Part shown: positions 46,793 through 54,254 of the stretch, piece by piece | Position numbering within the stretch: the first letter of the stretch is position 1 | How the letters are laid out: each line of letters starts with the position of its first letter | Assembly (NCBI RefSeq): GCF_016863135.1 | Contig: NZ_BOOH01000065.1 | Coordinates: 1 to 64,000 of the forward strand | DNA: 64,000 nucleotides | Direction: 5' to 3' | From: Planobispora longispora | GTDB lineage: Bacteria; Actinomycetota; Actinomycetes; Streptosporangiales; Streptosporangiaceae | Notes under the pieces: model-generated | Seen by the model: the letters and a program-made list of their open reading frames with translations, nothing else | Told to the model about the DNA's origin: nothing | Database searches by the model: none | Made by a program: the position numbers and the translations under genes

Positions 46793-47992
46793 TCACCGCG
46801 GCGCTCCGAACGCGCCGGCCGCCGCCAGCCTCTCGACCTTGTCCGGCGGGTAGCCCAGCAGGCCGCGCACGATCTCGTCGACGTGCTCGCCGCGCCGGGG
46901 CGCCCGCCGGTACGGCGCCGTCCCGTCGCCCACCCGCACCGGCGAGGCGAGCTGGCGCACGGTCCCGTACCGGGGATGCGCGGTCTCCACCACCAGGCCC
47001 CGGGCGGCCGTGTGCTCCTCGGCGAGCGCCTGCCGCACGCCGTTGACCGGTCCGCAGGGCACGCCCGCCGGGGAGAGCTCGGACAGCCACTCGGCCACGG
47101 TCCGGGTGCGGAAGACCGCGGCCAGCCGGGGCAGCAGCCGGCCGGCGTTGCGGCGGCGGTCGGCGAAGGTGGCGTAACCGGGGTCGCCGGCGAACTCCGG
47201 GCCGAGGATCGCGGCCAGCCGCCGCCAGAACTTCTCCTTCGCGCAGCCGACGACCAGCCAGCCGTCCGCGGCCTCGAAGTTCTGGAACGGCACCAGCGAC
47301 GGGTGCGCCGAGTCCGGCGTCCGGGCGGGCTCGTAGCCGGTGTTCAGCGCCCAGGTGCCGACGTAGGTCAGCATGCCGATCGCGGTGTCGTACAGCGACA
47401 GGTCGCAGTCGCCGCCCGCCCCGTCCCGGCGGGCGGCGTGCACCCCGGCCAGCAGCGCGACGGCCGCGACGAGCCCGCCGGAGTAGTCGACCAGCGACAG
47501 GCCGGACTTGGCGGGCGGGCCGTCCGGATCGCCGGTGAGGTCCATCCACCCGGCCAGGCCCTGGAGGATGTAGTCGTAGCCGGGCTCTCCGGAGCGCGGG
47601 CCCGTCATGCCGAAGCCGGTGAGCGAGCAGCAGACGATCCGCGGGTTCAGGCGCGCCAGGTCCGCGTAGGTGATCCGCATCTTGGCGGGCACGTCGCCGC
47701 GGAGGTTGGAGTAGACCGCGTCGGCGTGCCGCACCAGGTCCTCGAAGACCTCCCGGCCCGCCGGGACGCCCAGGTCCAGGGAGATCGACTTCTTGTTCCG
47801 GTTGAACGTCTCGAAGAACAGCGAGTCCTCGTCCTCGGCGTACGGCGGGACGTAGCGGCCCACGTCGCCGCCCGCCCGGGGATCCTCGACCTTGATGATC
47901 TCGGCTCCGAGGTCGGCCAGGTGGAGCGAGCCGAACGGGCCGGCGCCGTACTGCTCCAGGCTGACGACCCGGACGTCCTCCAGGGGTCTCAT
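46793..47992 (-). CDS. CoA-transferase, family III (CaiB/BaiF), third copy
   Basis: 399 residues. LEDVRVVSLEQYGAGPFGSLHL, LGAEIIKVEDP, FNRNKKSISLDL, SLTGFGMTGP and the catalytic Asp169 in LSLVDYSGG. Sequence around the active site differs from the 11634 and 33466 copies (DYSGG rather than DSLAA/DGVSA), so a different acyl acceptor is likely. Begins five bases after the stop of the membrane protein gene. Confidence 0.92.
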   Translation of the reverse strand: MRPLEDVRVVSLEQYGAGPFGSLHLADLGAEIIKVEDPRAGGDVGRYVPPYAEDEDSLFFETFNRNKKSISLDLGVPAGREVFEDLVRHADAVYSNLRGDVPAKMRITYADLARLNPRIVCCSLTGFGMTGPRSGEPGYDYILQGLAGWMDLTGDPDGPPAKSGLSLVDYSGGLVAAVALLAGVHAARRDGAGGDCDLSLYDTAIGMLTYVGTWALNTGYEPARTPDSAHPSLVPFQNFEAADGWLVVGCAKEKFWRRLAAILGPEFAGDPGYATFADRRRNAGRLLPRLAAVFRTRTVAEWLSELSPAGVPCGPVNGVRQALAEEHTAARGLVVETAHPRYGTVRQLASPVRVGDGTAPYRRAPRRGEHVDEIVRGLLGYPPDKVERLAAAGAFGAPR

Positions 47993-47996
47993 GCGG

Positions 47997-48674
47997 TCAG
48001 CTCCCCGATGAGGGCGACGAGGGCGATGGCGCGGTCCGCGCGGCCCGGCGCGTCGCGGCCAGGACGCCCGCCACCAGCACCGCCTCGCCGATGTTCCCGG
48101 CGATCGGCACCCGGGCCGCCAGGGCGGACACGGCCATCATGACCAGGGCGGCGGCCAGCAGCCACGGGAAGCCCGTGGCGGCCAGCAGCAGGGCGCCGAC
48201 GGCCAGCAGGCCGAGGCAGGTCAGGACCGCCGCCACCGGCGGCCCGGGCGGTGCGGCGGTGTTGACGTAGCGCAGGGTGTCGGCCCAGCGCTCGGGCTCC
48301 GGGACGACGCCGAAGACGTCGAAGGACGCGTCGTAGGCGATCAACGCCGACGCGACCGCCCAGACGGCGACGGCGGCGGCGGGCCGCGCGGCCCAGGCGA
48401 TCGACGCCCGGCGCAGCATCGACAGTCCCCACACCAGCAGCAGCGGGGGCAGCAGGGCGTGCCCGGCGAACCGCGGCAGGTTCAGCGCCCGCAGCAGCTC
48501 GCCCTCCCCGATCCACCGTCCCGCGCCGATGACCGCGTTGTCGTAGACGAGCACCGCCGTCAGCAGGGCCGGGATGAGGTCCGCCGTCCCGCGCCGCGCG
48601 GCCGGCGCCCGGGCGAATCCGACCAGGAAGGCGAGCTGGATCATCCCGATGAGAAGGAACGACACCGAGAACAC
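47997..48674 (-). CDS. Polytopic membrane protein (about seven TM helices), unknown
   Basis: 225 residues; GTG 48674 follows GAGGAG with a five-base spacer. It has seven hydrophobic stretches (VFSVSFLLIGMIQLAFLVGF; LIPALLTAVLVYDNAV; HALLPPLLLVWGLSM; AAAVAVWAVASALIAY; VAAVLTCLGLLAVGALLLAA; LLAAALVMMAVSALA; IGEAVLVAGVLAA). No known transporter motif. First gene of the long minus-strand operon and close to the operator at 48720. Together with the 8534 gene it is one of two small polytopic proteins, one per block. Confidence 0.75.
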   Translation of the reverse strand: MFSVSFLLIGMIQLAFLVGFARAPAARRGTADLIPALLTAVLVYDNAVIGAGRWIGEGELLRALNLPRFAGHALLPPLLLVWGLSMLRRASIAWAARPAAAVAVWAVASALIAYDASFDVFGVVPEPERWADTLRYVNTAAPPGPPVAAVLTCLGLLAVGALLLAATGFPWLLAAALVMMAVSALAARVPIAGNIGEAVLVAGVLAATRRAARTAPSPSSPSSGS

Positions 48675-48719
48675 GGGGGCTCCTCGGGGGTGGGGACGGC
48701 ACGTCCAACATGGCCGGAT

Positions 48720-48744
48720 GTTTCCTATGTTGTAACACTGTCTC
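48720..48744. promoter_or_regulatory. Cluster operator, copy 5 (minus-strand operon)
   Basis: GTTTCC at 48720-48725, then GTAAC-ACT-GTCTC at 48732-48744 with the same spacing as copies 3 and 4 (about 19 of 25 positions agree with copy 4). A further GGAAAC at 48751-48756 completes a wider palindrome. Located 46 bases before the 48674 start. Confidence 0.65.
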
Positions 48745-48756
48745 TTTAAAGGAAAC

Positions 48757-48935
48757 AAGAAGACGCCGAGCTCCGCGTACCTGCCCAGGCAGTCGCAGAA
48801 CGCCTCGATCGACTCCAGCGGGCGCTCGCCCCCGTAGCCCAGCACGGTCATGCGCGGCAGCGTGTCCGGGTAGCGTCCCTGCTCGGCGCAGACCTCGTCC
48901 AGCAGGGCGATCTGGCGACGCCCGTGGGAGAATCC
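48757..48935 (-). pseudogene. Remnant of a luciferase-like (LLM) flavin/F420 oxidoreductase
   Basis: On the minus strand about 58 codons resemble the C-terminal end of LLM oxidoreductases: IALLDEVCAEQGRYPDTLPR, then TVLGYGGE, an ESIEAFCDCLGRYAELGV helix and a final VFLFP strand. There is no room for the first about 240 residues: the sequence is abutted by the GNAT promoter at 48940. A decayed or truncated gene at the edge of the catabolic cluster. Confidence 0.6.
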
Positions 48936-48974
48936 ATGTCCGGTCCGCACCGGCCCGGACGGCGAAGGAGAAGA

Positions 48975-49556
48975 ATGTTCGCGATCTCCCTGGGTGACGA
49001 CGGCGCGGAGCTGCGCCCGCTGGAGCCGTGGCGGGCCGAGGAGTTCCTGAGCCACATGGACCGGGGCAGGGACTTCATCGGGCGGCACATCGCGCTCCCG
49101 GACGCCGTCACGGATCTGGAGTCGAGCCGCTCGTTCCTCCAGGCGTACGCGGAGAAGGCCGCCGCCGACACCGGGCGGATCTACGGCATCTGGACGGACG
49201 GCAGGCTGGTCGGCGGGGTCCTCTTCCGGACGATGGACGTCGCGCACGGCGTCGCGGAGGCCGGCTGCTGGCTGGAGCCGTCGGCGGCGGGCAGGGGCCT
49301 GGTGACCAGGGCCGCGCGTGTGATCATCGATTGGGCCGTCGAGGAGCGGGGCGTCCACCGCGTGGAGTGGGTGGTCGCGACGGCGAACGAGGCCAGCATC
49401 GCCGTGGCCCGGCGGCTCGGGATGACGAAGGACGGCGTGCTGCGGGAGAGCTACCCCTACCGGGGGAAGCGGCACGACATGGAGGTCTGGTCGGTGCTCG
49501 CGCCGGAGTGGCGGGCGGGCCGCCGGGCGTCGGAGAAGTCCCGGGCGCAGTCCTGA
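48975..49556 (+). CDS. GNAT acetyltransferase, RimJ/RimL type
   Basis: 193 residues. Opens with LGDDGAELRPLEPWRAEEFL and has AGCWLEPSAAGRGLVTRAARVIIDWA (acetyl-CoA loop with the Q/RxxG-like AAGRGL) and VVATANEASIAVARRLGMTKDGVLRESY, the typical N-terminal-acetyltransferase end. Such proteins acetylate ribosomal proteins or small amines. ATG 48975 has AAGGAG close upstream. Alone; probably not part of the cluster. Confidence 0.9.
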   Translation: MFAISLGDDGAELRPLEPWRAEEFLSHMDRGRDFIGRHIALPDAVTDLESSRSFLQAYAEKAAADTGRIYGIWTDGRLVGGVLFRTMDVAHGVAEAGCWLEPSAAGRGLVTRAARVIIDWAVEERGVHRVEWVVATANEASIAVARRLGMTKDGVLRESYPYRGKRHDMEVWSVLAPEWRAGRRASEKSRAQS

Positions 49557-49630
49557 CCGCCGGCGGCCGGACCCCTCCGGGCGCGGAAACTCGATGGACG
49601 GGACGGCCCCGGTGATGGAATAGTCCCGCC

Positions 49631-50866
49631 GTGACCGCGACCACGCCCTCCTCCACGCCCGTCCCGCTGGCCGGCGGACTCGTCCTGCGACAGGCGGGGC
49701 CGGCGGATCTCGATCAGATCGGCGCGCTCCTCGCCGAGCGCGGCGAACCGGCCGACACCCTCGACCACCGGCTGGTCGTCACGGATCCCGAGGCCGGCTG
49801 GCCCGCCTGCGCCGTGGTCGTCGACGGCGACCGGGTCGTCTCCACCGCGACGCTCCTGGACGAAGAAGTGCGCGTCGGCGGCGTCCGCCTGCCGGCCGGC
49901 CAGGTCGAGCTGGTGGCCACCGACCGCGAATACGAGGGGCGCGGGCTCGTACGGGCGCTCATGCGATGGGCGCACGAACGCTCCGCCGCCCGCGGCCACG
50001 TCATCCAGGCGATGATCGGAATCCCGTACTTCTACCGGCTGTTCGGCTACGAGTACGCCGTCGACATACCTCCGGCGCTGGCCGTGCGCACCCCGCCGCC
50101 CGGCGAGGGGACGCCCGCGCTCCGCGCCGCCCGGCCCTCCGACGTCCCCGCCATGGCGGCTCTGCAGGAGGCGACCCAGGACCGGTTCGACGTGGCCATG
50201 CCGCACTCGGCCGCGTGCTGGCGGTGGCTGCTGGCCCACGAGTCGAGCACCCTGTGGGTCCTCGAGCACTCCGAGACCGTCATCGCCGCCGGCCGCGCCA
50301 CGCCCCCCGACGACGAGATCCTCCTGGCCGAAGCCGCCGCGCTCGACGAGGCGGCCGCGAGGGACCTGCTCCGCGGCGTCGCCGCGCTGGCGCCCGGCGG
50401 TCAGGTGCGGGTCGTCCACCGGGCCGGCACCGTGACCGCCGCCGCCTGGCGGGACCTCCTCGACCACGAACCGCGCAAGAACGCCGAGCAGTACTACATC
50501 CGCATCCCGGACGTCGCGGCGCTGCTCGACCGGCTGCGGCCGCTGCTCTGGCACCGCCTCACCGCGGCCGGCCTGGATCGCACCGGCCGTGACATCGTCG
50601 TCTCCACCTTCGGCGCCCACTACCGGATCCCGGTCCGCGCCGACGGCCTCGGCGAGGTCGTCACCGGCGGCGCGATGCAGGGGCCCGGAGCCGTGGGAGG
50701 CGCCGGAGTGGCACCCGACTACCTGCCCGCCCTGCTCTTCGGCCCGCACGGGATCGAAGGGCTGACCCGGATCCGGCCCGACGTCTACGCCGGGGACGAG
50801 GAGCTGTTCCGGACGCTGTTCCCGCCGCTCACCGCCGACGTGCTCAGCTACTACCTGCCGTACTGA
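49631..50866 (+). CDS. Eis-type GNAT N-acetyltransferase
   Basis: 411 residues: an N-terminal GNAT domain with VELVATDREYEGRGLVRALMRW (acetyl-CoA loop), a second GNAT-like half (about 160-290; PSDVPAMAALQEATQDRF), and a C-terminal sterol-carrier-like tail with Tyr at the end (ADVLSYYLPY). That ending and the tripartite layout resemble the enhanced intracellular survival (Eis) family, which acetylates aminoglycosides and protein lysines. GTG start 49631. Followed by a terminator. Confidence 0.75.
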   Translation: MTATTPSSTPVPLAGGLVLRQAGPADLDQIGALLAERGEPADTLDHRLVVTDPEAGWPACAVVVDGDRVVSTATLLDEEVRVGGVRLPAGQVELVATDREYEGRGLVRALMRWAHERSAARGHVIQAMIGIPYFYRLFGYEYAVDIPPALAVRTPPPGEGTPALRAARPSDVPAMAALQEATQDRFDVAMPHSAACWRWLLAHESSTLWVLEHSETVIAAGRATPPDDEILLAEAAALDEAAARDLLRGVAALAPGGQVRVVHRAGTVTAAAWRDLLDHEPRKNAEQYYIRIPDVAALLDRLRPLLWHRLTAAGLDRTGRDIVVSTFGAHYRIPVRADGLGEVVTGGAMQGPGAVGGAGVAPDYLPALLFGPHGIEGLTRIRPDVYAGDEELFRTLFPPLTADVLSYYLPY

Positions 50867-50872
50867 CAGGCC

Positions 50873-50914
50873 CGGCCGGGACCGCGTCTTCCACCCCGCA
50901 CCCCCTCCCGGCCG
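50873..50914 (+). terminator. Hairpin terminator between convergent genes
   Basis: CGGCCGGGA (50873-50881) pairs with TCCCGGCCG (50906-50914) around a 24-base loop, directly after the Eis-like stop and before the end of the minus-strand gene. Confidence 0.6.
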
Positions 50915-50934
50915 TGCCCGCCCGATCCCTCGGC

Positions 50935-52275
50935 TCATCCGTCCTGGGCGAGGCCGATGAACTCGGTCCGTCCCAGGAAGAACGCCGCCTTCACGTTGTC
51001 GGGGCCGACCAAGTCCCGGATCTCGATCGCGGCCCGGCCCGAGGTCCCGTATCCGACCGGGACGTCCTCCGGGACCAGCGCGCCCAGGTCGGGGTGGCTC
51101 CGGGCGAGCTCCAGGAACTCGGCCGTGAGCAGGTCGATCACGCCCTCCTGGAGGATCTGGGGGTCGGCCGCCGCGTCCGCCCCCTCCACGTAGCGGGGGT
51201 GGGCCAGGCGGTGCAGCAGCTCGTGGAGCATGGTCCGGCAGAGGTACGGCCGCCACGCCTCCCGCGGCCCCCACTCCGCGCCGGGCAGCAGGTCGGGGAT
51301 GTAGATCCAGCCGGTGTAGCCGCTCCTGTGCGCGGGGGTGCGGCCCAGCATCTCACCGACCAGCCCGGCCAGTCCGGCCGGCCCGGCGTCGTCGGCCAGC
51401 CACGTCAACAGCAGGTCGTCCAGCGCCTGGCGGTCGTCGTCCCGGGTGTGGTCGTATCCGGCGGCGTCCAGGGCGGAGCCGTGGGACGGATCACGGCCGA
51501 TCAGGTGCACCTCGCGACGGAGGAACTCCAGGCGGGTGCCGTCGTCGTCGGGCCGGGCGCTCGCGCCGATGACGCTCTCGTCGAAGGCGAATCCCTCGTT
51601 GAGGGGCCCTTGGACGCGGGCGCCGGCGAACAGGCCGGTGTCATCGCGCACGAAGGACTGGATGGACCGGGCGGTGTGCTCGATCCACGCCGGGTCCTCC
51701 ATCTCCACCGGTCCGGCCGCCCACCAGGCGCGCCGCCCGGCCAGCCGGTCGGTCAGCACGGGGAGCACGGCCAGGGTCAGCGTCTCGGGGGCGAACGGGC
51801 CGGGGGCCGGAACCCGCGGAGGTCCGTAGATCTCGGCCAGCCGCGCCAGCGCCGGAGCGGTGGGCATCGGCAGGGCCGCGGGGAGGGCGGCCTCCAGCCA
51901 GCCGCTCAAAGTGAGGATCTCGTACACGAAACGCCGGTCGGAGGTGCCGGGGTCGAAGCGGCGGTCCCGGACCAGGTCCACGAGGAGGGAGGAGGCCCGC
52001 AGGCCGTCGAACCCGGGACCGGCCGCCGCGGCGTTGCGGACCAGCAGGTCCAGGCCGTGCAGGATCCATCGCTGAGCGGGCGGGTCGTAGGCGGCGACGT
52101 CGATCCAGCGGGACGGGTACTCCTCGCCCGCCTCCCCCCGCAGCTCCGCCTCCAGGGAACGGAAGGCGTGCTCGGCGCCCTCCCGGGAGAGCAGGTCGTC
52201 CAGTCCGGGCTCGGCGCCGGTGATCGGGCCGGGCCCGGTGGGCACGGCGTCGCGTTTGGTCTTGACGAGGGACAT
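50935..52275 (-). CDS. Putative HExxH metallopeptidase-like protein of the Tc-toxin locus
   Basis: 446 residues. The only motif is HELLH at 351-355 (MLHELLHRLAHP) followed about 20 residues later by QEGVIDLLT, which could supply the third zinc ligand. The last about 25 residues, VGPDNVKAAFFLGRTEFIGL, match the end of the neighbouring 52290 gene product (SIDNIKAAYFLGETKLVGL). The N-terminal 300 residues are helical and unfamiliar. ATG with GGAG upstream; ends convergent with the Eis-like gene and begins 14 bases after the stop of the 52290 gene, so the two form one unit. Could be a toxin effector, or a maturation protease; no other clue. Confidence 0.65.
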   Translation of the reverse strand: MSLVKTKRDAVPTGPGPITGAEPGLDDLLSREGAEHAFRSLEAELRGEAGEEYPSRWIDVAAYDPPAQRWILHGLDLLVRNAAAAGPGFDGLRASSLLVDLVRDRRFDPGTSDRRFVYEILTLSGWLEAALPAALPMPTAPALARLAEIYGPPRVPAPGPFAPETLTLAVLPVLTDRLAGRRAWWAAGPVEMEDPAWIEHTARSIQSFVRDDTGLFAGARVQGPLNEGFAFDESVIGASARPDDDGTRLEFLRREVHLIGRDPSHGSALDAAGYDHTRDDDRQALDDLLLTWLADDAGPAGLAGLVGEMLGRTPAHRSGYTGWIYIPDLLPGAEWGPREAWRPYLCRTMLHELLHRLAHPRYVEGADAAADPQILQEGVIDLLTAEFLELARSHPDLGALVPEDVPVGYGTSGRAAIEIRDLVGPDNVKAAFFLGRTEFIGLAQDG

Positions 52276-52289
52276 GTGGGCTCCGATCC

Positions 52290-54185
52290 CTACTGGCCGG
52301 TGGACTTGGTTTCCAGGCCGACGAGCTTGGTCTCGCCGAGGAAGTAGGCGGCCTTGATGTTGTCTATGGACACCTCGTTGGCGATCAGCTGGGCCTTCGC
52401 TCCCGCATCGCCGTAACCGGGTGTCAGCTGGCCTGGATGCGGACCCTGCCTGGCCTCCTCCTCGGTCACCCCCTCACCGAGGATGATCTGGCGGACCTGC
52501 GGGTTTCTCTGCACTTCGGCGATGAGCCTGGTGAAGACCTCCACGGTGAGCACTTCGGTGAAGCCTTCGAGGGGAATCTGCCTGCGGTCGGCCTTGACCG
52601 CCAGGAGGTTCTCGTGCGTGAGAGCGTGCAGGAACTCGTGGATCAGGGTGCGGGCCCGCTTCCACCGGAAGTCGATCCGGGAGGACACCTCCGGGTTGTG
52701 GTACCACGGCTGGATCATGATCTTGCCCCCGCCGTGCGCGCAGCAGGCGGTGAGCTGGCTGACCACCTTGAGGCGCTTCCTGAAGTCCTCAAGGCCGAGC
52801 AGGTGGTCGTAGATGCGCTGGAGCAGCTTCTTGTCCTGGGGCCGGGCCGGGTTGTAGTTCGCCTCCACGAAGGGGCTGCCGTACTTCGCGCTCCAGCCGA
52901 CGAGCTCACCCCGGTTGCGGAGCCACCCGAGCAGCTCCGCGTCGTCGCCGGGCTTGCTCTCCGTGCTCACCAGCTCGTTGCTGTAGGTCCAGTTCTTGTA
53001 GTACGGGCTCTCGGTGGCGGAGAGAAGGAACTCGCCGAACTGTTCCTTCATGAACTTCTGGATGAAGTTCCCGATCGTTCCGATGTCCTCCATTTTGTGG
53101 GGTTCCGTGAAATTTCCTGATCTGGTGCGCCAGACCCGGTGCTCGCCGTCGACCACGTCGCTCAGGTTCTTGATCATCTTTTCCGCCAGGACCCTCGGCT
53201 TGAGGTCCCCGATCTGCCTCTCCGGCCCCCGGCCGGGGTTGTAGAGCCCGAACAGCCACGCTCTCGTCCGCTGGTCCGGAACGGTGAGGTCGGCCAGCAG
53301 CTTTCCGCCCATCAGGCCGCTGATCTGGAGGACCTGCGTCACGAGCCCCTGTTTGGACACGGCCATGGACATCCTGACCTGTTTCCCGGCCGTCTTGATC
53401 AGGCGCTGGACGATGGCCTCGGGCTTGACCCCCAGCCTCTGGAGGGTCCTGTAGTTGTCGGCGATGAGACACAGCGCCTGCATCAGCCACCGCGCCATGG
53501 CGGGATCGCCGTCGCCCACCGCCGTCATGAACCTGCGGCCGATCGGGACGTTCCTCCCCAGGATCTGCCTCACCTTCTCATCGATGAAGTCTCCCTCCTC
53601 ACCCGGTTTCAGGCGCGCGATCGGGGTGTAGTCCACGATGAGACGCATCCCGCGGACGTCATGCTGGAACGGCGCTTCGACCGTGGCCAGCTGGGCCAGT
53701 TCCTCGAAGTCCCTGAGGACGTCGCCGACCGCCTCCTCACCGCGGGGAACGAGGATCTGACCGGTCTGGCGGCCCGACTCCCCCGACTCCCCCGACTCCT
53801 CCTCCCTGATGATGGCCTCGATCGCCTTCTCGACGTGGGGGTCGAGCACCTGACCGGGCCGGCCGACCGGCTCCCCCCGCTTCTCCTCGATGCGGGGGAC
53901 GGGCACCTGACCGGGCCGGCCGACCGGTTTCTCCCGCTTCTCCTCGACCCGGGGGAGGACCTGCGGAATCGGACGTTCGAGCACGTGTCCGCCACGGGGG
54001 CGGAAGCCCCCGCCCGACGCGGGCTTGACCTCCCCCTGGACCGCCGGCCGGGTAGTGGTCGTGACGGTGTTCTGCGCCGAGGGCGGCGGCGTGGTGCCCT
54101 GCGCGGCGGGCTGCTTGGGCTTCTTCGGCTTCTTCTTGAAGAGCGAGGGCGTCTTGAACTTGGGCTGGAGCTTGCGGGATTCCAT
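52290..54185 (-). CDS. Large HExxH metallopeptidase-like protein of the Tc-toxin locus
   Basis: 631 residues. A Lys/Pro-rich start (about 1-40) leads to a low-complexity stretch with GRPGQVPVPRIEEKRGEP-type repeats (about 80-130). The C-terminal half has HEFLHALTHENLL at 516-520 and EGFTEVLTVEV, consistent with a zinc peptidase with a downstream Glu ligand, then SIDNIKAAYFLGETKLVGL, shared with the 50935 protein. Strong ribosome site (GAGGTGATC). It lies 69 bases downstream of the giant Tc-like gene on the same strand. Positively charged, disordered start and peptidase core are compatible with a toxin cargo or a processing protease; neither is proved. Confidence 0.65.
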   Translation of the reverse strand: MESRKLQPKFKTPSLFKKKPKKPKQPAAQGTTPPPSAQNTVTTTTRPAVQGEVKPASGGGFRPRGGHVLERPIPQVLPRVEEKREKPVGRPGQVPVPRIEEKRGEPVGRPGQVLDPHVEKAIEAIIREEESGESGESGRQTGQILVPRGEEAVGDVLRDFEELAQLATVEAPFQHDVRGMRLIVDYTPIARLKPGEEGDFIDEKVRQILGRNVPIGRRFMTAVGDGDPAMARWLMQALCLIADNYRTLQRLGVKPEAIVQRLIKTAGKQVRMSMAVSKQGLVTQVLQISGLMGGKLLADLTVPDQRTRAWLFGLYNPGRGPERQIGDLKPRVLAEKMIKNLSDVVDGEHRVWRTRSGNFTEPHKMEDIGTIGNFIQKFMKEQFGEFLLSATESPYYKNWTYSNELVSTESKPGDDAELLGWLRNRGELVGWSAKYGSPFVEANYNPARPQDKKLLQRIYDHLLGLEDFRKRLKVVSQLTACCAHGGGKIMIQPWYHNPEVSSRIDFRWKRARTLIHEFLHALTHENLLAVKADRRQIPLEGFTEVLTVEVFTRLIAEVQRNPQVRQIILGEGVTEEEARQGPHPGQLTPGYGDAGAKAQLIANEVSIDNIKAAYFLGETKLVGLETKSTGQ

Positions 54186-54254
54186 GGATCACCTCACACG
54201 GGAGCGGGCGGGGGCCGCCGGTCCGCACGCGGGCGGACCGGCGGTGTCGCGAGG

